A stretch of DNA of 64,000 nucleotides, from the NCBI GenBank assembly GCA_902777855.1, contig CACYVN010000002.1:84217-148216 (forward strand), written 5' to 3'. The translations under genes were made by a program, and so were the position numbers. Below are positions 1-8,607 of the stretch, in pieces. The notes below the pieces were generated by a model. It did no database searches. It saw only the letters and a program-made list of their open reading frames with translations, and was not told where the DNA came from. This DNA is from an uncultured bacterium. Lineage in GTDB: Bacteria; Cyanobacteriota; Vampirovibrionia; Gastranaerophilales; Gastranaerophilaceae. The first letter of the stretch is position 1. Each line of letters opens with the position of its first letter.

Positions 1-670
1 TTACAATCGAAATTTTGTTCATGATTTTGTAAAACATAATTCTGCACCATTAAGCGACAGAGAAAACTTTGTATTTATAAAAACACATTTAACTAATTAT
101 TTAAAAAATAATGGAATAGAATTATCCGATAAAGAATATGTTCAATTATTTGATAAATTAAAAGGTAAACAATATTTTAGTCAAATTACAGAAGATATTA
201 TCGTGGGAGATAAGGTAATAAAAGCTGATGTTCTAAGAGAATCTTTAGAACAATCAAATATTGATTTAGCCGGCAAAATGTTGTACGGAGAGAGTTCAAA
301 TAATGAAGTAACATCTATTGTAGATAGAGTACGTGGAATTTTTGCTCGTGTAGATAATATTGCAGATGTAAAACCTGAAGTCAAAGTATTTGCAAAAGAA
401 AATAATTTAGACATAATTTTGCTTGGTAAACCTACAGAATTTGAAAACTTTAAATCAAATCCTAAATATATAGAAGAACTAAATGTCCTAAAAACTCAAC
501 TTGCAAATGGCGAAATTTCAGGTAATGACTTTTATACCAAAAGGGATACATTAAATGCAAAATATACAGAAATCGATAAGCTAAACAAAAAATCATTAAT
601 GGCACGAACAACATCACAGCAAGAAGCCGATAAAGCTGCTGCGAGTAAAAAGCCATATACAAGACCTTAA
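1..670 (+). CDS. Hypothetical protein, C-terminal part (gene runs off the left edge)
   Basis: The reading frame is open without a stop from base 2 to the TAA at 668-670, so this is the last 222 codons of a longer gene rather than a short gene starting at an internal GTG (203). The visible part is hydrophilic and charged, has no membrane segment, and ends in an Ala/Lys-rich tail (AAASKKPYTRP). I recognise no domain. It is followed by a non-coding stretch with a strong hairpin and then by the mobile module, so it may be the last resident gene before the insertion. Function unknown. Confidence 0.7.
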   Translation, partial: YNRNFVHDFVKHNSAPLSDRENFVFIKTHLTNYLKNNGIELSDKEYVQLFDKLKGKQYFSQITEDIIVGDKVIKADVLRESLEQSNIDLAGKMLYGESSNNEVTSIVDRVRGIFARVDNIADVKPEVKVFAKENNLDIILLGKPTEFENFKSNPKYIEELNVLKTQLANGEISGNDFYTKRDTLNAKYTEIDKLNKKSLMARTTSQQEADKAAASKKPYTRP

Positions 671-998
671 TTTTAATTATTTCAAAATGTCAAACTGGTA
701 TATAGAACAAGTTTAAAAATCAATCCCAAACAATTCTTTTTCAATTTGTTTAAAATTTTTCGACGAAAAAGTTTTTGCTCATTTGTCCTTCAGACAGATT
801 TATGCTTTTGTAACACACACCATACCAAAAAAGAGAATAATACAAGCCTATTCTCTTTTTTGGTGGAGGATGTAGTCCAGGCAGCAAAATGCTCTGAATA
901 AAAAAGTGCTATGCTGTAAAATACAGGCAGAGCAAGTGTTTATAACCAATCAGAACATTAATAACAGTGTAATAACACGGAATTAACAGGGAATAAAA
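671..998. other. Gene-free stretch between partial gene and mobile module
   Basis: About 330 bases with no convincing reading frame. It holds the long hairpin listed at 824-864 and otherwise AT-rich sequence. As the junction between the left-edge gene and the recombinase module it is a plausible place for an attachment site, but I see no convincing direct repeat of it elsewhere in the window. Confidence 0.4.
824..864. terminator. Strong 16-bp hairpin, probable bidirectional terminator
   Basis: Positions 824-839 pair perfectly with 849-864 around a 9-base loop. The stem contains an A6/T6 block next to GAGAATA/TATTCTC. It lies about 155 bases downstream of the partial gene's stop and would end its transcript. 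There is no long T-run outside the stem, so the termination role is inferred. Confidence 0.55.
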
Positions 999-1025
999 AA
1001 ATAAGCTGAGATTCTCAGCTTATTT
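999..1025 (-). terminator. Rho-independent terminator of the ParB/methyltransferase operon
   Basis: A 12-bp perfect stem (999-1010 with 1014-1025, loop of three) around AAGCTGAG/CTCAGCTT. On the minus strand it is followed by a T-rich run. It overlaps the last codons of the 1020-1292 gene, the last gene of the minus-strand operon. Confidence 0.75.
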
Positions 1026-1292
1026 TTGATTTAATAGTTCTTTCAATTTTTCATTTAATTCTTCAATAAATAATGAATCCTTGACAAAACTTTGGTAAGC
1101 GGTATCTGTTCTGGTTGGAAAATTCTGTTGAGACTGTTTAGTTTGTTGCTCTTTTTTCTTCTTTTCTGCTTCATTATCTCTTTTAATTCGTTCTTTTTCT
1201 TTTGCAATTTCATCGTCAAGTGATTGCCGCTCTCTTCTGTGTCTTTCCATCATCTCTCTTTTTTTCTTTTTTAATTGTTCTAATCTATCCAT
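1020..1292 (-). CDS. Small charged coiled-coil protein, unknown function
   Basis: 90 residues. Residues 1-55 are almost entirely Lys/Glu/Arg/Gln and predicted to be a continuous helix or coiled coil. A short Asn/Pro/Thr linker and a second helix (about 68-90) follow. The start overlaps the end of the upstream DUF5681 gene by 8 bases, so it is the last gene of the four-gene minus-strand operon 3780-1020. It could be a scaffold or DNA-associated accessory of the mobile module. No enzymatic motif is visible and I do not recognise a family. Confidence 0.7.
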   Translation of the reverse strand: MDRLEQLKKKKREMMERHRRERQSLDDEIAKEKERIKRDNEAEKKKKEQQTKQSQQNFPTRTDTAYQSFVKDSLFIEELNEKLKELLNQK

Positions 1293-1791
1293 TGTTTTCT
1301 CCTTTTATAAAATTTTCGTTACTCATTTCAATCAATGCTTCTGAAATTATACGAGCCATCTTTTCTCTGATATCAGGGTCTGTTTCAGCCCATTGGAGCA
1401 GTAACTTTCCATATTCATTTTCAACATCAATTATTTTTTGTTGATCAGGACTGTATTCGAGTTCCTGTTCTTTTGAAACCAGGTTCATTAAATCTTGCCG
1501 ATATAAGAGCCTTCTTGTTGGTCCGTCTTTTGAAATTGCATCTGCAATTGTTTTTGACGCAAGCGCTTCCAAACAAGTTATCTTTTTAATATCGCCATTT
1601 TCGTTTTTAGTTGTGATCTCTTTGTTAAATGAAACCTGTAATGCTTCTTTCAGGGTACGAATTTTCTTTGGGCGACCATTGGGATTAGGGCTTTTACAGC
1701 CCTTTCCCCAACGAAATTCTTTTGGGGGTTTCCCATAACCAACTTCATAATTAGCCTTTTGTTTTTTACTCTTTTTCTTATTTTTTGCCAT
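1285..1791 (-). CDS. DUF5681 domain protein of a mobile element
   Basis: 168 residues. After a very Lys-rich start, residues 18-42 carry the DUF5681 signature (GYGKPPKEFRWGKG then NPNGRPKK). This is a short basic, Gly/Pro/Arg-rich module found mostly in phages and integrative elements; its function is not established. The rest (about 45-165) is helical and acidic towards the end. A Shine-Dalgarno-like AAGGAAAG precedes the ATG at 1791, which lies inside the end of the upstream methyltransferase gene (14-base overlap), indicating translational coupling. The neighbourhood of ParB-methyltransferase, DUF2924 protein and serine recombinase recurs in such elements. Confidence 0.8.
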   Translation of the reverse strand: MAKNKKKSKKQKANYEVGYGKPPKEFRWGKGCKSPNPNGRPKKIRTLKEALQVSFNKEITTKNENGDIKKITCLEALASKTIADAISKDGPTRRLLYRQDLMNLVSKEQELEYSPDQQKIIDVENEYGKLLLQWAETDPDIREKMARIISEALIEMSNENFIKGENNG

Positions 1792-3073
1792 TAGTGCTTT
1801 CCTTATTTAATATTATTTGATATTTTTGACCGGTTAAAGCTTCCCACCTTGCAATTATTACATCACAATACCGTGGGTTAAGCTCGATTAAACGAGCTCT
1901 GCGTCCTGTTTGCTCAGCTGCAATAAGTGTTGAACCGCTTCCGCCAAATGCATCTAATACAATATCTCCCACATTTGTTGAATCAAGAATTATATCCATC
2001 AGCATACCTGTTGGTTTTACCGTCGAATGCAGTTTTCTTAATTCCTGAGCATCTTTAGTTGCCGTGTTCATACCTGCATAATTCCAAACATTGCTGCGAT
2101 TTCTGCCGTCTTTACCAAGATTTATATTGTTTATGTGTTTTCCTGTGCCGTTTTGATAAATAAAACACAGTTCGTGTTGCGAACGATAAAATGAACCCAG
2201 TCCTGCTTGCTTTTTTGCCCAAACTGCTAAGTTAACAAATTTTGGAAAAATCTTACAAACTGTTTGTAATTCATAATTGCGTCGCCAATCCATATAGAAA
2301 TATTGCAGTGAATTTTCCTTAGAGAATTTTTTTAAATTTTCAATAACAGGTGTTAAGAATTTTATGAAATCTTCAGATGTTGGCTCATCAGAGCATTCGA
2401 TAAATTCCTGGTGATGCTTCTGTTTTGTAACGTTACCCTGTATTTTACATCCATACGGTGGATCTGTAATAACTACATCAGCATATTTGCCTTGCATCAA
2501 TTTTTCATAACTTTGTATCTCTTTTGAATCTCCGCACAATAAAAGATGATTACCGAGTTTAATCAAATCTCCGTGTTTAACAATTTTCGGGATTGTTTCA
2601 AGCGGATTTTCGATTACTTCATCAGGTTTTTCTTCCTCAGGCATAACAGGCTTAAATAATAATGAATCAATTTCAACCGAGCTTAAACACAAATCTTCGG
2701 GTAAAAATAATGGCTCATCATCAGTAAACCAAAAGTTCATCTTATCTTTGATAATCTCAAAATCCAGCTCTTCAAAAGATACTATTTGATTAAGTGCTAT
2801 GGTGTATTGAAGAACCTCATCTTCACTTAAACTTCCGATTTTTACTATAGCGATTTTATCAAAGCCAAGGGCTTTGCAGGCTTCATAAACCTGCAACCCC
2901 TGAATAATAAAATAATTGTCATCCGTAATTACCGGAAGTTTTTGCCCATACTTTTTAACAAAAGTGGTTACTTTTTCCTGATCTGCTTTTTTGATTTTGA
3001 TTAGCTTTTGTTTCGGAATTTTTACCAATTCAATGTTAACAAAATCAAATTTCATGTTTGTACTGCTATCCAT
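1778..3073 (-). CDS. ParB-domain / DNA methyltransferase fusion
   Basis: 431 residues with two parts. Residues about 10-135 are a ParB/sulfiredoxin-like N-terminal domain (PVITDDNYFIIQGLQVYEACKALG). Residues about 160-425 are an amino-methyltransferase: catalytic motif IV DPPYG at 204-208, and an SAM-binding FGGSGST motif after it at about 376-382 preceded by HSTVKP. The order (catalytic motif before SAM motif) is that of beta-class N6-adenine/N4-cytosine enzymes. It probably methylates the element's DNA. No cognate endonuclease is adjacent, so a protective or regulatory orphan methylase is more likely than a restriction partner. A GGAGG lies 8 bases before the ATG, and the gene starts 5 bases after the upstream ParB-like gene ends. 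Confidence 0.88.
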   Translation of the reverse strand: MDSSTNMKFDFVNIELVKIPKQKLIKIKKADQEKVTTFVKKYGQKLPVITDDNYFIIQGLQVYEACKALGFDKIAIVKIGSLSEDEVLQYTIALNQIVSFEELDFEIIKDKMNFWFTDDEPLFLPEDLCLSSVEIDSLLFKPVMPEEEKPDEVIENPLETIPKIVKHGDLIKLGNHLLLCGDSKEIQSYEKLMQGKYADVVITDPPYGCKIQGNVTKQKHHQEFIECSDEPTSEDFIKFLTPVIENLKKFSKENSLQYFYMDWRRNYELQTVCKIFPKFVNLAVWAKKQAGLGSFYRSQHELCFIYQNGTGKHINNINLGKDGRNRSNVWNYAGMNTATKDAQELRKLHSTVKPTGMLMDIILDSTNVGDIVLDAFGGSGSTLIAAEQTGRRARLIELNPRYCDVIIARWEALTGQKYQIILNKESTNGKK

Positions 3074-3078
3074 AATTA

Positions 3079-3780
3079 TTAACCTCCTATTACTTCATTA
3101 ACTGTTGAAATATACTGATGAATATTAAACCAGATTTCATCTTCATCCCAAAGTTCGTCAAACTTATTACAAAATTCCGGATAAGAAACTTTATACTGAC
3201 GTTCAAAAAGCAATGCATAAAGATTGTACGCAAAACCGGTACAAATACTTTCATCTTCAAATTGATTTCTCAGATTATTTGCAGACAGAATTTTTCCGTA
3301 AAGCGAATCCATGTATACTGCATTTATTTTGATTAACCCGTTTTCTTTTGCATAAAGGTATTGATAAATTCCCGCAATAACATTTCTTTCACGGTCAAGA
3401 ACTACCGGTGTACTGAGGTTGATTGCCTCTTCTTCATCCAAAAAACCACCCCACGGGTACTGTTTAACCCCGCAAATGTCTTTAACTTCGACCTGTATAA
3501 CGGGTATTGTATTGATGTTAGTTTCAAAACCTAAGGTAAACCCTTTTACAGCTTCTTTGTAAAAAGCAATTCTTTCAGCTTCAGCATCTTTAATGCAATG
3601 TTCTTGTATGCTTTGTGCTTTGTTCCCTCTTAAAAATTCAGGTTTTGGTATTTGATTTTCGGCTTCATTTTGAGTGTTATATGTCACTCCGTTTTTAATT
3701 TTTCCCATACTTGTTTCTCCTATCGTTTGTTTGTTTACTACCTGAGTTTTGTGTCCTCCGACAAATCTTTTGTTAATCAT
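3079..3780 (-). CDS. ParB-like protein, first gene of the operon
   Basis: About 233 residues from the ATG at 3780, which follows a GAGG. A second good start, ATG 3708 with AGGAGA seven bases upstream, would give about 209 residues. The central segment (STPVVLDRERNVIAGIYQYLYAKENGLIKINAVYM) resembles the ParB/Srx fold, in the place of the usual 'P.VVD..G.IIAGH.RY.AAK.LG' stretch, but the conserved GHxR catalytic-type residues are replaced (GIYQY). It may therefore bind without hydrolysing. It heads the minus-strand operon with a second ParB-domain protein immediately downstream. The specific role is unknown. Confidence 0.65.
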   Translation of the reverse strand: MINKRFVGGHKTQVVNKQTIGETSMGKIKNGVTYNTQNEAENQIPKPEFLRGNKAQSIQEHCIKDAEAERIAFYKEAVKGFTLGFETNINTIPVIQVEVKDICGVKQYPWGGFLDEEEAINLSTPVVLDRERNVIAGIYQYLYAKENGLIKINAVYMDSLYGKILSANNLRNQFEDESICTGFAYNLYALLFERQYKVSYPEFCNKFDELWDEDEIWFNIHQYISTVNEVIGG

Positions 3781-3927
3781 ATTTGCTTCCTCATATTTTT
3801 CTACGGTAAAGAAAACTCTTTCCAACTTTAATAAGAAAATTTGTTTTCAATTATCAATAAATTAATTAAAATAACGAAAAGCACCTGTAATAAGCCGTAT
3901 TGGCATTATTATATTTTTTTTGACAAA

Positions 3928-3955
3928 TTGACTATGATAATTTTTAAAATATAAT
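3928..3955 (+). promoter_or_regulatory. Promoter of a probably leaderless gene
   Basis: TTGACT (3928-3933), 16-base spacer, TATAAT (3950-3955). The expected start of transcription, about seven bases after the -10 box, coincides with the ATG at 3962, and no ribosome-binding site is present. The minus-strand operon starts about 180 bases away, so this is a divergent control region. Confidence 0.65.
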
Positions 3956-3961
3956 ATTTGT

Positions 3962-4420
3962 ATGGTTGATTACAAAATATGCCCACGTTGTAAACTAAAA
4001 ATGGGTGTTCGTAACGGAAGTCAAATAATAAACAAACGTGGTGAAAAAAAACAATATTTTATATGTCAAAATTGTGGAAAGCAGTTCCCTATAAAGAAAG
4101 AAACTTTAAACAGAACAGAAAAACGTCTATTTTCTCTTTTATTCAACCTTATTGTTTATACGGGAAAAGAAAATGACACATTAAAAACTATTGCGAGTAT
4201 TTGTAATAATGAAGTAAAATCAATTGGAAAACTTGATTTACAAATGACAAAAGAAAAAATCGAATTAGATAAACTCGAAAATGTTTGTTTGGCTGTTTGT
4301 TTCAATAAAAAAGAAAATAAAATTAATATTATTAAAACCTACCCGGAAATTGAATCATATACACTTAGCGATCTCAGTAAAATTTATCAAAAAAAATTTA
4401 AAGAACTTTTAGACGAATAA
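3962..4420 (+). CDS. Zinc-ribbon protein related to transposase N-terminal domains
   Basis: 152 residues. Residues 7-41 form a zinc ribbon (CPRCK, then CQNCGKQF) separated by a basic RNGSQIINKRGEKKQYF stretch. This layout matches the DNA-binding ribbon at the start of IS1/IS1595-type transposases. The remaining 110 residues are helical and contain no DDE or other transposase catalytic core I can see. It is therefore more likely a stand-alone DNA-binding regulator or directionality factor for the downstream recombinase than a transposase. The promoter lies directly against the ATG (leaderless). About 90 bases separate it from the DUF2924 gene. Confidence 0.7.
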   Translation: MVDYKICPRCKLKMGVRNGSQIINKRGEKKQYFICQNCGKQFPIKKETLNRTEKRLFSLLFNLIVYTGKENDTLKTIASICNNEVKSIGKLDLQMTKEKIELDKLENVCLAVCFNKKENKINIIKTYPEIESYTLSDLSKIYQKKFKELLDE

Positions 4421-4508
4421 TGAACTTGACTCTATTTGGCTTATAAAAATGATAACATTTGTGTCTAAATGCTTGACTTTACTGACATTGCAAGTGATAG
4501 ATGTGAGT

Positions 4509-4925
4509 ATGAACGATATAATTAATGAGTTGAAATTATTATCAAAAGCAGAAATTGAGCAAAAATATTACGACACTTTCGGATATTTACCACCGAATGG
4601 ATATACGAAATCCTATCAAATCAAAGAAATTGCCTGGCAAGAAAAGTACAGTGAATTACCTGCGGATATACAAAGCAGGATAAATAAACTTGTAAATGAA
4701 TATGAAAATATAAAATCAGTAAATATTAAAAAGATTAGAAAATTTGAAACTACTGTTGGTACAAAATTTATACGTGAATTTAAAGGTGAAAAGCACGAAG
4801 TTATAGCTATTGAAAACGGGTTCAAATATAAAAACGGAACATATAAAACCCTTTCGGCTATTGCAAACGTCATAACCGGTACACACTGGAACGGTAAAAA
4901 ATTTTTTGGAGTAGCTAATGGATAA
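4509..4925 (+). CDS. DUF2924 protein, recombinase partner
   Basis: About 138 residues from the ATG at 4509. An in-frame ATG at 4449 would add 20 hydrophobic residues not expected in the family. The C-terminal half has the DUF2924 pattern: GTKFIREFKGEKHEV, then FKYKNGTYKTLSAIANVITGTHWNGKKFFG. DUF2924 genes are typically found directly upstream of large serine recombinases in phages and integrative elements, and here the recombinase start overlaps this gene by 8 bases. The domain is unstudied; a recombination accessory or directionality role is inferred from linkage only. Confidence 0.85.
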   Translation: MNDIINELKLLSKAEIEQKYYDTFGYLPPNGYTKSYQIKEIAWQEKYSELPADIQSRINKLVNEYENIKSVNIKKIRKFETTVGTKFIREFKGEKHEVIAIENGFKYKNGTYKTLSAIANVITGTHWNGKKFFGVANG

Positions 4926-6525
4926 AAAGAACATCAGATGCGCTATTTACACAAGAAAATCCTCAGAAGAAGGATTGGAACAGGATTTCAACTCGCTAAA
5001 TGCACAAAGAGAAGCTTGTGAGGCTTATATAAAATCTCAAATGCATGAGGGTTGGATACTTGTTGAGAAAGAATATGATGACGGTGGATATTCCGGAGGC
5101 ACAATGAATCGTCCGGCATTTCAGGAACTTTTATTGGATATTGAAGAAAATAAGATAGATATTGTCGTTGTATATAAAGTTGATCGTTTAACCCGTTCCC
5201 TTATGGATTTTTCAAAAATTGTTGAAATTTTAGATAAACACAAAACCTCGTTTATATCAATAACTCAGCAATTTAACACAACAACTTCAATGGGCCGCTT
5301 AACGCTAAATATGTTATTATCTTTTGCTCAATTTGAGCGGGAAGTTACTGGGGAGAGAATTCGGGATAAGATTGCAGCATCAAAGAAAAAGGGTATGTGG
5401 ATGGGCGGTTGCACTCCGCTTGGTTACAAGAAAGAAAATAAAAAACTTGTTGTAGAAGAAAATGACGCAGAGAAGGTAAAATTGATTTTTGAAAAATATT
5501 TGGAATTACAGAGCGTTCCGAAATTAATGGAGTGGTTAAGGAATGAAAATATTAGGACAAGAACAGATAAAGAATTTTATAAAGGCGAATTATATCATAT
5601 GCTTTCAAACAAGGTTTATATCGGGAAAATTGTGCATAAAGATAATGTTTATGAGGGTGAACACGAAGGCTTTATTGATGAAATTACCTTTGAAAGGGTA
5701 CAAAAACTTTTGTACGAAAATAAAGTTGATAAAATTTGCGGGACTAAATATTCTTCAAACTCTTTACTAACCGGTTTAATATTTGATGATAACGGAAACC
5801 GAATGACACCGTCACATAGTTGCAGCCATAAAAGAAGATACCGATATTATGTAAGCCAGGCAATAAAAAAATATAATAAATCTCAAGCAGGTTCGGTGTC
5901 AAAAATTCCTGCCGGTGAAATCGAGAAATTTGTCATTCTGACGACAAAAGAGCTATTGCAAAATAAAAAGCAGATGCAACACATTCTTTCGGAGTTTGAT
6001 GTTAATACGCAAATTAAGTTGATAAAAATCGCCAAAGATATTGAGGATTACGCCGAACCAAAACTTATACAATCTATTGTCAGCCGGGTTGTAGTTTCGG
6101 AAAAGATAATTGATATAACTTATGATGCAAAGAATATCAGAGAAATATTATTAATCTTAAGCAGCGGAGACAAGCTCAATTTAATTCCGAAGAATAAAGA
6201 AATAGAGCCAATTACTGTGACAAAACAAATACGGATTTCACAGCCATCAAAAAGCGGTAATATATTGATTCTTAAGACAAAAGAGAATGATGTCCCGGAA
6301 CCAAATCCGTATTTAGTTAATGCCATTGTCAAGAGCTATTACTACCACAAGCAAATTCAAAACGGCAAAACTATTGAGGATTTACAAAACGAAGAAAACC
6401 TTAAAGACTCAAAATATATCCGAAATATCTTGAACCTCAAGTACATTTCACCAACCATAACAGAACAAATTTTAGATGGCACACAACCAGATAATATGAG
6501 CTTACAAAAACTCATAAATTCATAA
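4918..6525 (+). CDS. Large serine recombinase (site-specific integrase)
   Basis: 535 residues. Residues 1-150 are the resolvase catalytic domain (AIYTRKS with the nucleophile probably Ser15; YDDGGYSGGTMNRPAF; VVYKVDRLTRSL; FERE). The recombinase domain follows, beginning near WMGGCTPLGYK at about 160. The zinc-ribbon region (LLTGLIFDDNGNRMTPSH) lacks the usual CxxC pairs, as in the subfamily that pairs with DUF2924. The C-terminus ends in ILDGTQPDNMSLQK. A GGAG precedes the ATG. It would integrate and excise the surrounding element. A degraded copy of its C-terminal end is found at 22243-22311. Confidence 0.92.
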   Translation: MDKKNIRCAIYTRKSSEEGLEQDFNSLNAQREACEAYIKSQMHEGWILVEKEYDDGGYSGGTMNRPAFQELLLDIEENKIDIVVVYKVDRLTRSLMDFSKIVEILDKHKTSFISITQQFNTTTSMGRLTLNMLLSFAQFEREVTGERIRDKIAASKKKGMWMGGCTPLGYKKENKKLVVEENDAEKVKLIFEKYLELQSVPKLMEWLRNENIRTRTDKEFYKGELYHMLSNKVYIGKIVHKDNVYEGEHEGFIDEITFERVQKLLYENKVDKICGTKYSSNSLLTGLIFDDNGNRMTPSHSCSHKRRYRYYVSQAIKKYNKSQAGSVSKIPAGEIEKFVILTTKELLQNKKQMQHILSEFDVNTQIKLIKIAKDIEDYAEPKLIQSIVSRVVVSEKIIDITYDAKNIREILLILSSGDKLNLIPKNKEIEPITVTKQIRISQPSKSGNILILKTKENDVPEPNPYLVNAIVKSYYYHKQIQNGKTIEDLQNEENLKDSKYIRNILNLKYISPTITEQILDGTQPDNMSLQKLINS

Positions 6526-6685
6526 AATTTATCGCTGTAAGTATATGCATCAAAGCTATTTTGAAAAATATTAATAAGAATATATTTTTTTGTTTAATAT
6601 ATTGAGTGAATTGAATAAATATAATTAATATAATATTAATTGTAATAAAGGTTTAAAAAGTCTAGAAACATTACATAAATAAAAG

Positions 6686-8605
6686 TTACTCTTTTTTTAT
6701 ATCTACATCTAAATAGTTTTTAACTGCAACAAATGGAGTTTTGGGTTTAGCATAATTTAGATTAAGGTCATCTGCAATTCTTTCCCAACCATCCGGACTA
6801 ATGTTTGAAATCATATATAATCTATTTTTTGCACGTGTAGCTCCAACATATATTATGGACCTATTCATAGTACCATTAAATATATTTGGAGTTATATCAA
6901 TTAAAATAATTACTTTTGCTTCTAGTCCCTTATATTTTCTACATGTTGTGAAATCAAATTCTTTACCTTTATAACAATATTTATATTCATATTTTTTCTC
7001 ATAATCATTATTATAATTTTCGTAATCTTCTTCTGTTACCTGTTTTAATTTATCAGATTTTGATAAGATACTACTTTCTATAGTTTTAACTGTTAAAATT
7101 TCTACTTGAGATTCTTCTATTTTATTGTCAATGCATTGTTGTAAAATCATTTCTAAATTTATTATTTGTTTCTGCTCATCTTCAGAATTATACATTATTG
7201 GTTTTTTACTTTTGATATTATTATTTAATACTTTGTTTTTATTACTTATTATTTTTGAGGATGTCTTAGCAATGTTTGCAGTGTTTCTACAATTTGTGTA
7301 TAAGGTTAATTTGCAATCTGCATCTAATATATATTGAGGGATATTTTTGCATTGTACCATTTGATTTTTATCATAAAATAAATAGAATGTTCCAGGGTTT
7401 AAATCGTCTATCATTACCGTATCTTGTAATGCTTGAATAACATTACAAATACTGCTGTCGTATACTTTTTCATTGAATTTTGCTCCAAAATCCTGACCCT
7501 CATCAATAATGACATGTTTATATGGAAATTTATCATACATATTACTAATAGTATGTGCAAGCTCATCATAATCTATTTTTTTACAGTATTTATAAGAGAG
7601 TTTATCAAGTGTATAAAAATCAACATTTTCCATATCACTATTGTTTTCATATAAATTTTTTAATTGTTTGCAAAGCCGCCTGTTGTAGCACAAAAATAGA
7701 ACATTTTCTCCATTCCTTGAGTGCCTTAGAGCTTTTTCACAGGCAATATGGGTTTTACCTGTTCCTGCAGCCCCATTTATTATGGCTGAATGTTGTTCTT
7801 CAAGATAATTTAAGATTAGCTTTTGCTCATGTAACAAGTAATCTAATCTCATATCTTCAGATTTAATATTTGTCGATTCAGAACCTGCAAGTATTAACAT
7901 AGGGTTAAATATTTTATCTATTATTTTTTCAAAATCATCCTCGGAAAGTTTTGTTGGATTTTTATATACCAATTTAAAATATTCAGAATCGGTCATTTTT
8001 GCATAATTTGGATTTTCATCTTTCTTTTTATGATAAATTTCTTCTTCAAACTCATCAGGAAGTGAAAATATTTTATCAATATCTTTTGCTAATATTTCAG
8101 TATCTTCAATATCATCGAAAGTAAGAGTGCGATATAGATTCATATCCAAACCAGATGCTTGTTTTATAAAATCTGTTTTTGTTAAATCAGCAAACCAAAC
8201 TGCATGTTGGAATTTGCAATATTTTTTTAATCCATTGATTTGTTCTTTATCAAAAGTGTTAAATATATCAAACTTAATATTTGATGCTTGTTGATATGGC
8301 GTTATTGTATGTTCTGTACGGTCTTTGCCATTTATTTGAATACAAGTTCCGTTTTCAAACCTGATTTCACCAGCTTTCCCCTCAATAACTAAAATACCTT
8401 TATCTTTATGAAATATTATAAAATCCGCTTGATGTTGATGAAAAGCTTGAAAAACATCATCAGATTGTCTTTTCCCAAAATAATCAAAGTTTACTGAATG
8501 TAAAACAAAGTAATTATCATCCAAAGATTCCAATGCTTGAAACATTAAATTTTCTTTACTCGATTTTTCGTATGGTCGCATATATTTTGGAAACATTTGA
8601 GCCAT
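6686..8605 (-). CDS. NERD-nuclease / UvrD-like superfamily I helicase; gene 5 of candidate defence operon
   Basis: 639 residues. Residues about 15-125 are a NERD (nuclease-related) domain with a PD-(D/E)xK-like core: Asp61, then Glu75 and Lys77 in ILVIEGKAG. The helicase core has Walker A GAAGTGKT (278-285), Walker B as DEGQDF (368-373), and a motif VI-like segment YVGATRAKNRLYMIS near the C-terminus. The protein therefore probably unwinds and nicks or degrades DNA. The ATG lies 2 bases after the stop of the giant helicase gene with a strong AGGAGA, so it is co-expressed with it as the last gene of the 19051-6686 operon. The UvrD 2B subdomain appears minimal. Confidence 0.85.
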   Translation of the reverse strand: MAQMFPKYMRPYEKSSKENLMFQALESLDDNYFVLHSVNFDYFGKRQSDDVFQAFHQHQADFIIFHKDKGILVIEGKAGEIRFENGTCIQINGKDRTEHTITPYQQASNIKFDIFNTFDKEQINGLKKYCKFQHAVWFADLTKTDFIKQASGLDMNLYRTLTFDDIEDTEILAKDIDKIFSLPDEFEEEIYHKKKDENPNYAKMTDSEYFKLVYKNPTKLSEDDFEKIIDKIFNPMLILAGSESTNIKSEDMRLDYLLHEQKLILNYLEEQHSAIINGAAGTGKTHIACEKALRHSRNGENVLFLCYNRRLCKQLKNLYENNSDMENVDFYTLDKLSYKYCKKIDYDELAHTISNMYDKFPYKHVIIDEGQDFGAKFNEKVYDSSICNVIQALQDTVMIDDLNPGTFYLFYDKNQMVQCKNIPQYILDADCKLTLYTNCRNTANIAKTSSKIISNKNKVLNNNIKSKKPIMYNSEDEQKQIINLEMILQQCIDNKIEESQVEILTVKTIESSILSKSDKLKQVTEEDYENYNNDYEKKYEYKYCYKGKEFDFTTCRKYKGLEAKVIILIDITPNIFNGTMNRSIIYVGATRAKNRLYMISNISPDGWERIADDLNLNYAKPKTPFVAVKNYLDVDIKKE

Positions 8606-8607
8606 GG

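Noticed and set aside
861..900. TGGTGGAG followed by GTAGTCCAGGCAGCA, resembling the ssrA end or a tRNA D arm
   Set aside because: Only eight bases match the ssrA 3' end and no tRNA cloverleaf can be folded, so neither an att copy nor a tRNA is supported.
3962..4420. Zinc-ribbon gene as an IS1-type transposase
   Set aside because: Only the zinc ribbon matches; there is no DDE catalytic core and no terminal inverted repeats around it.
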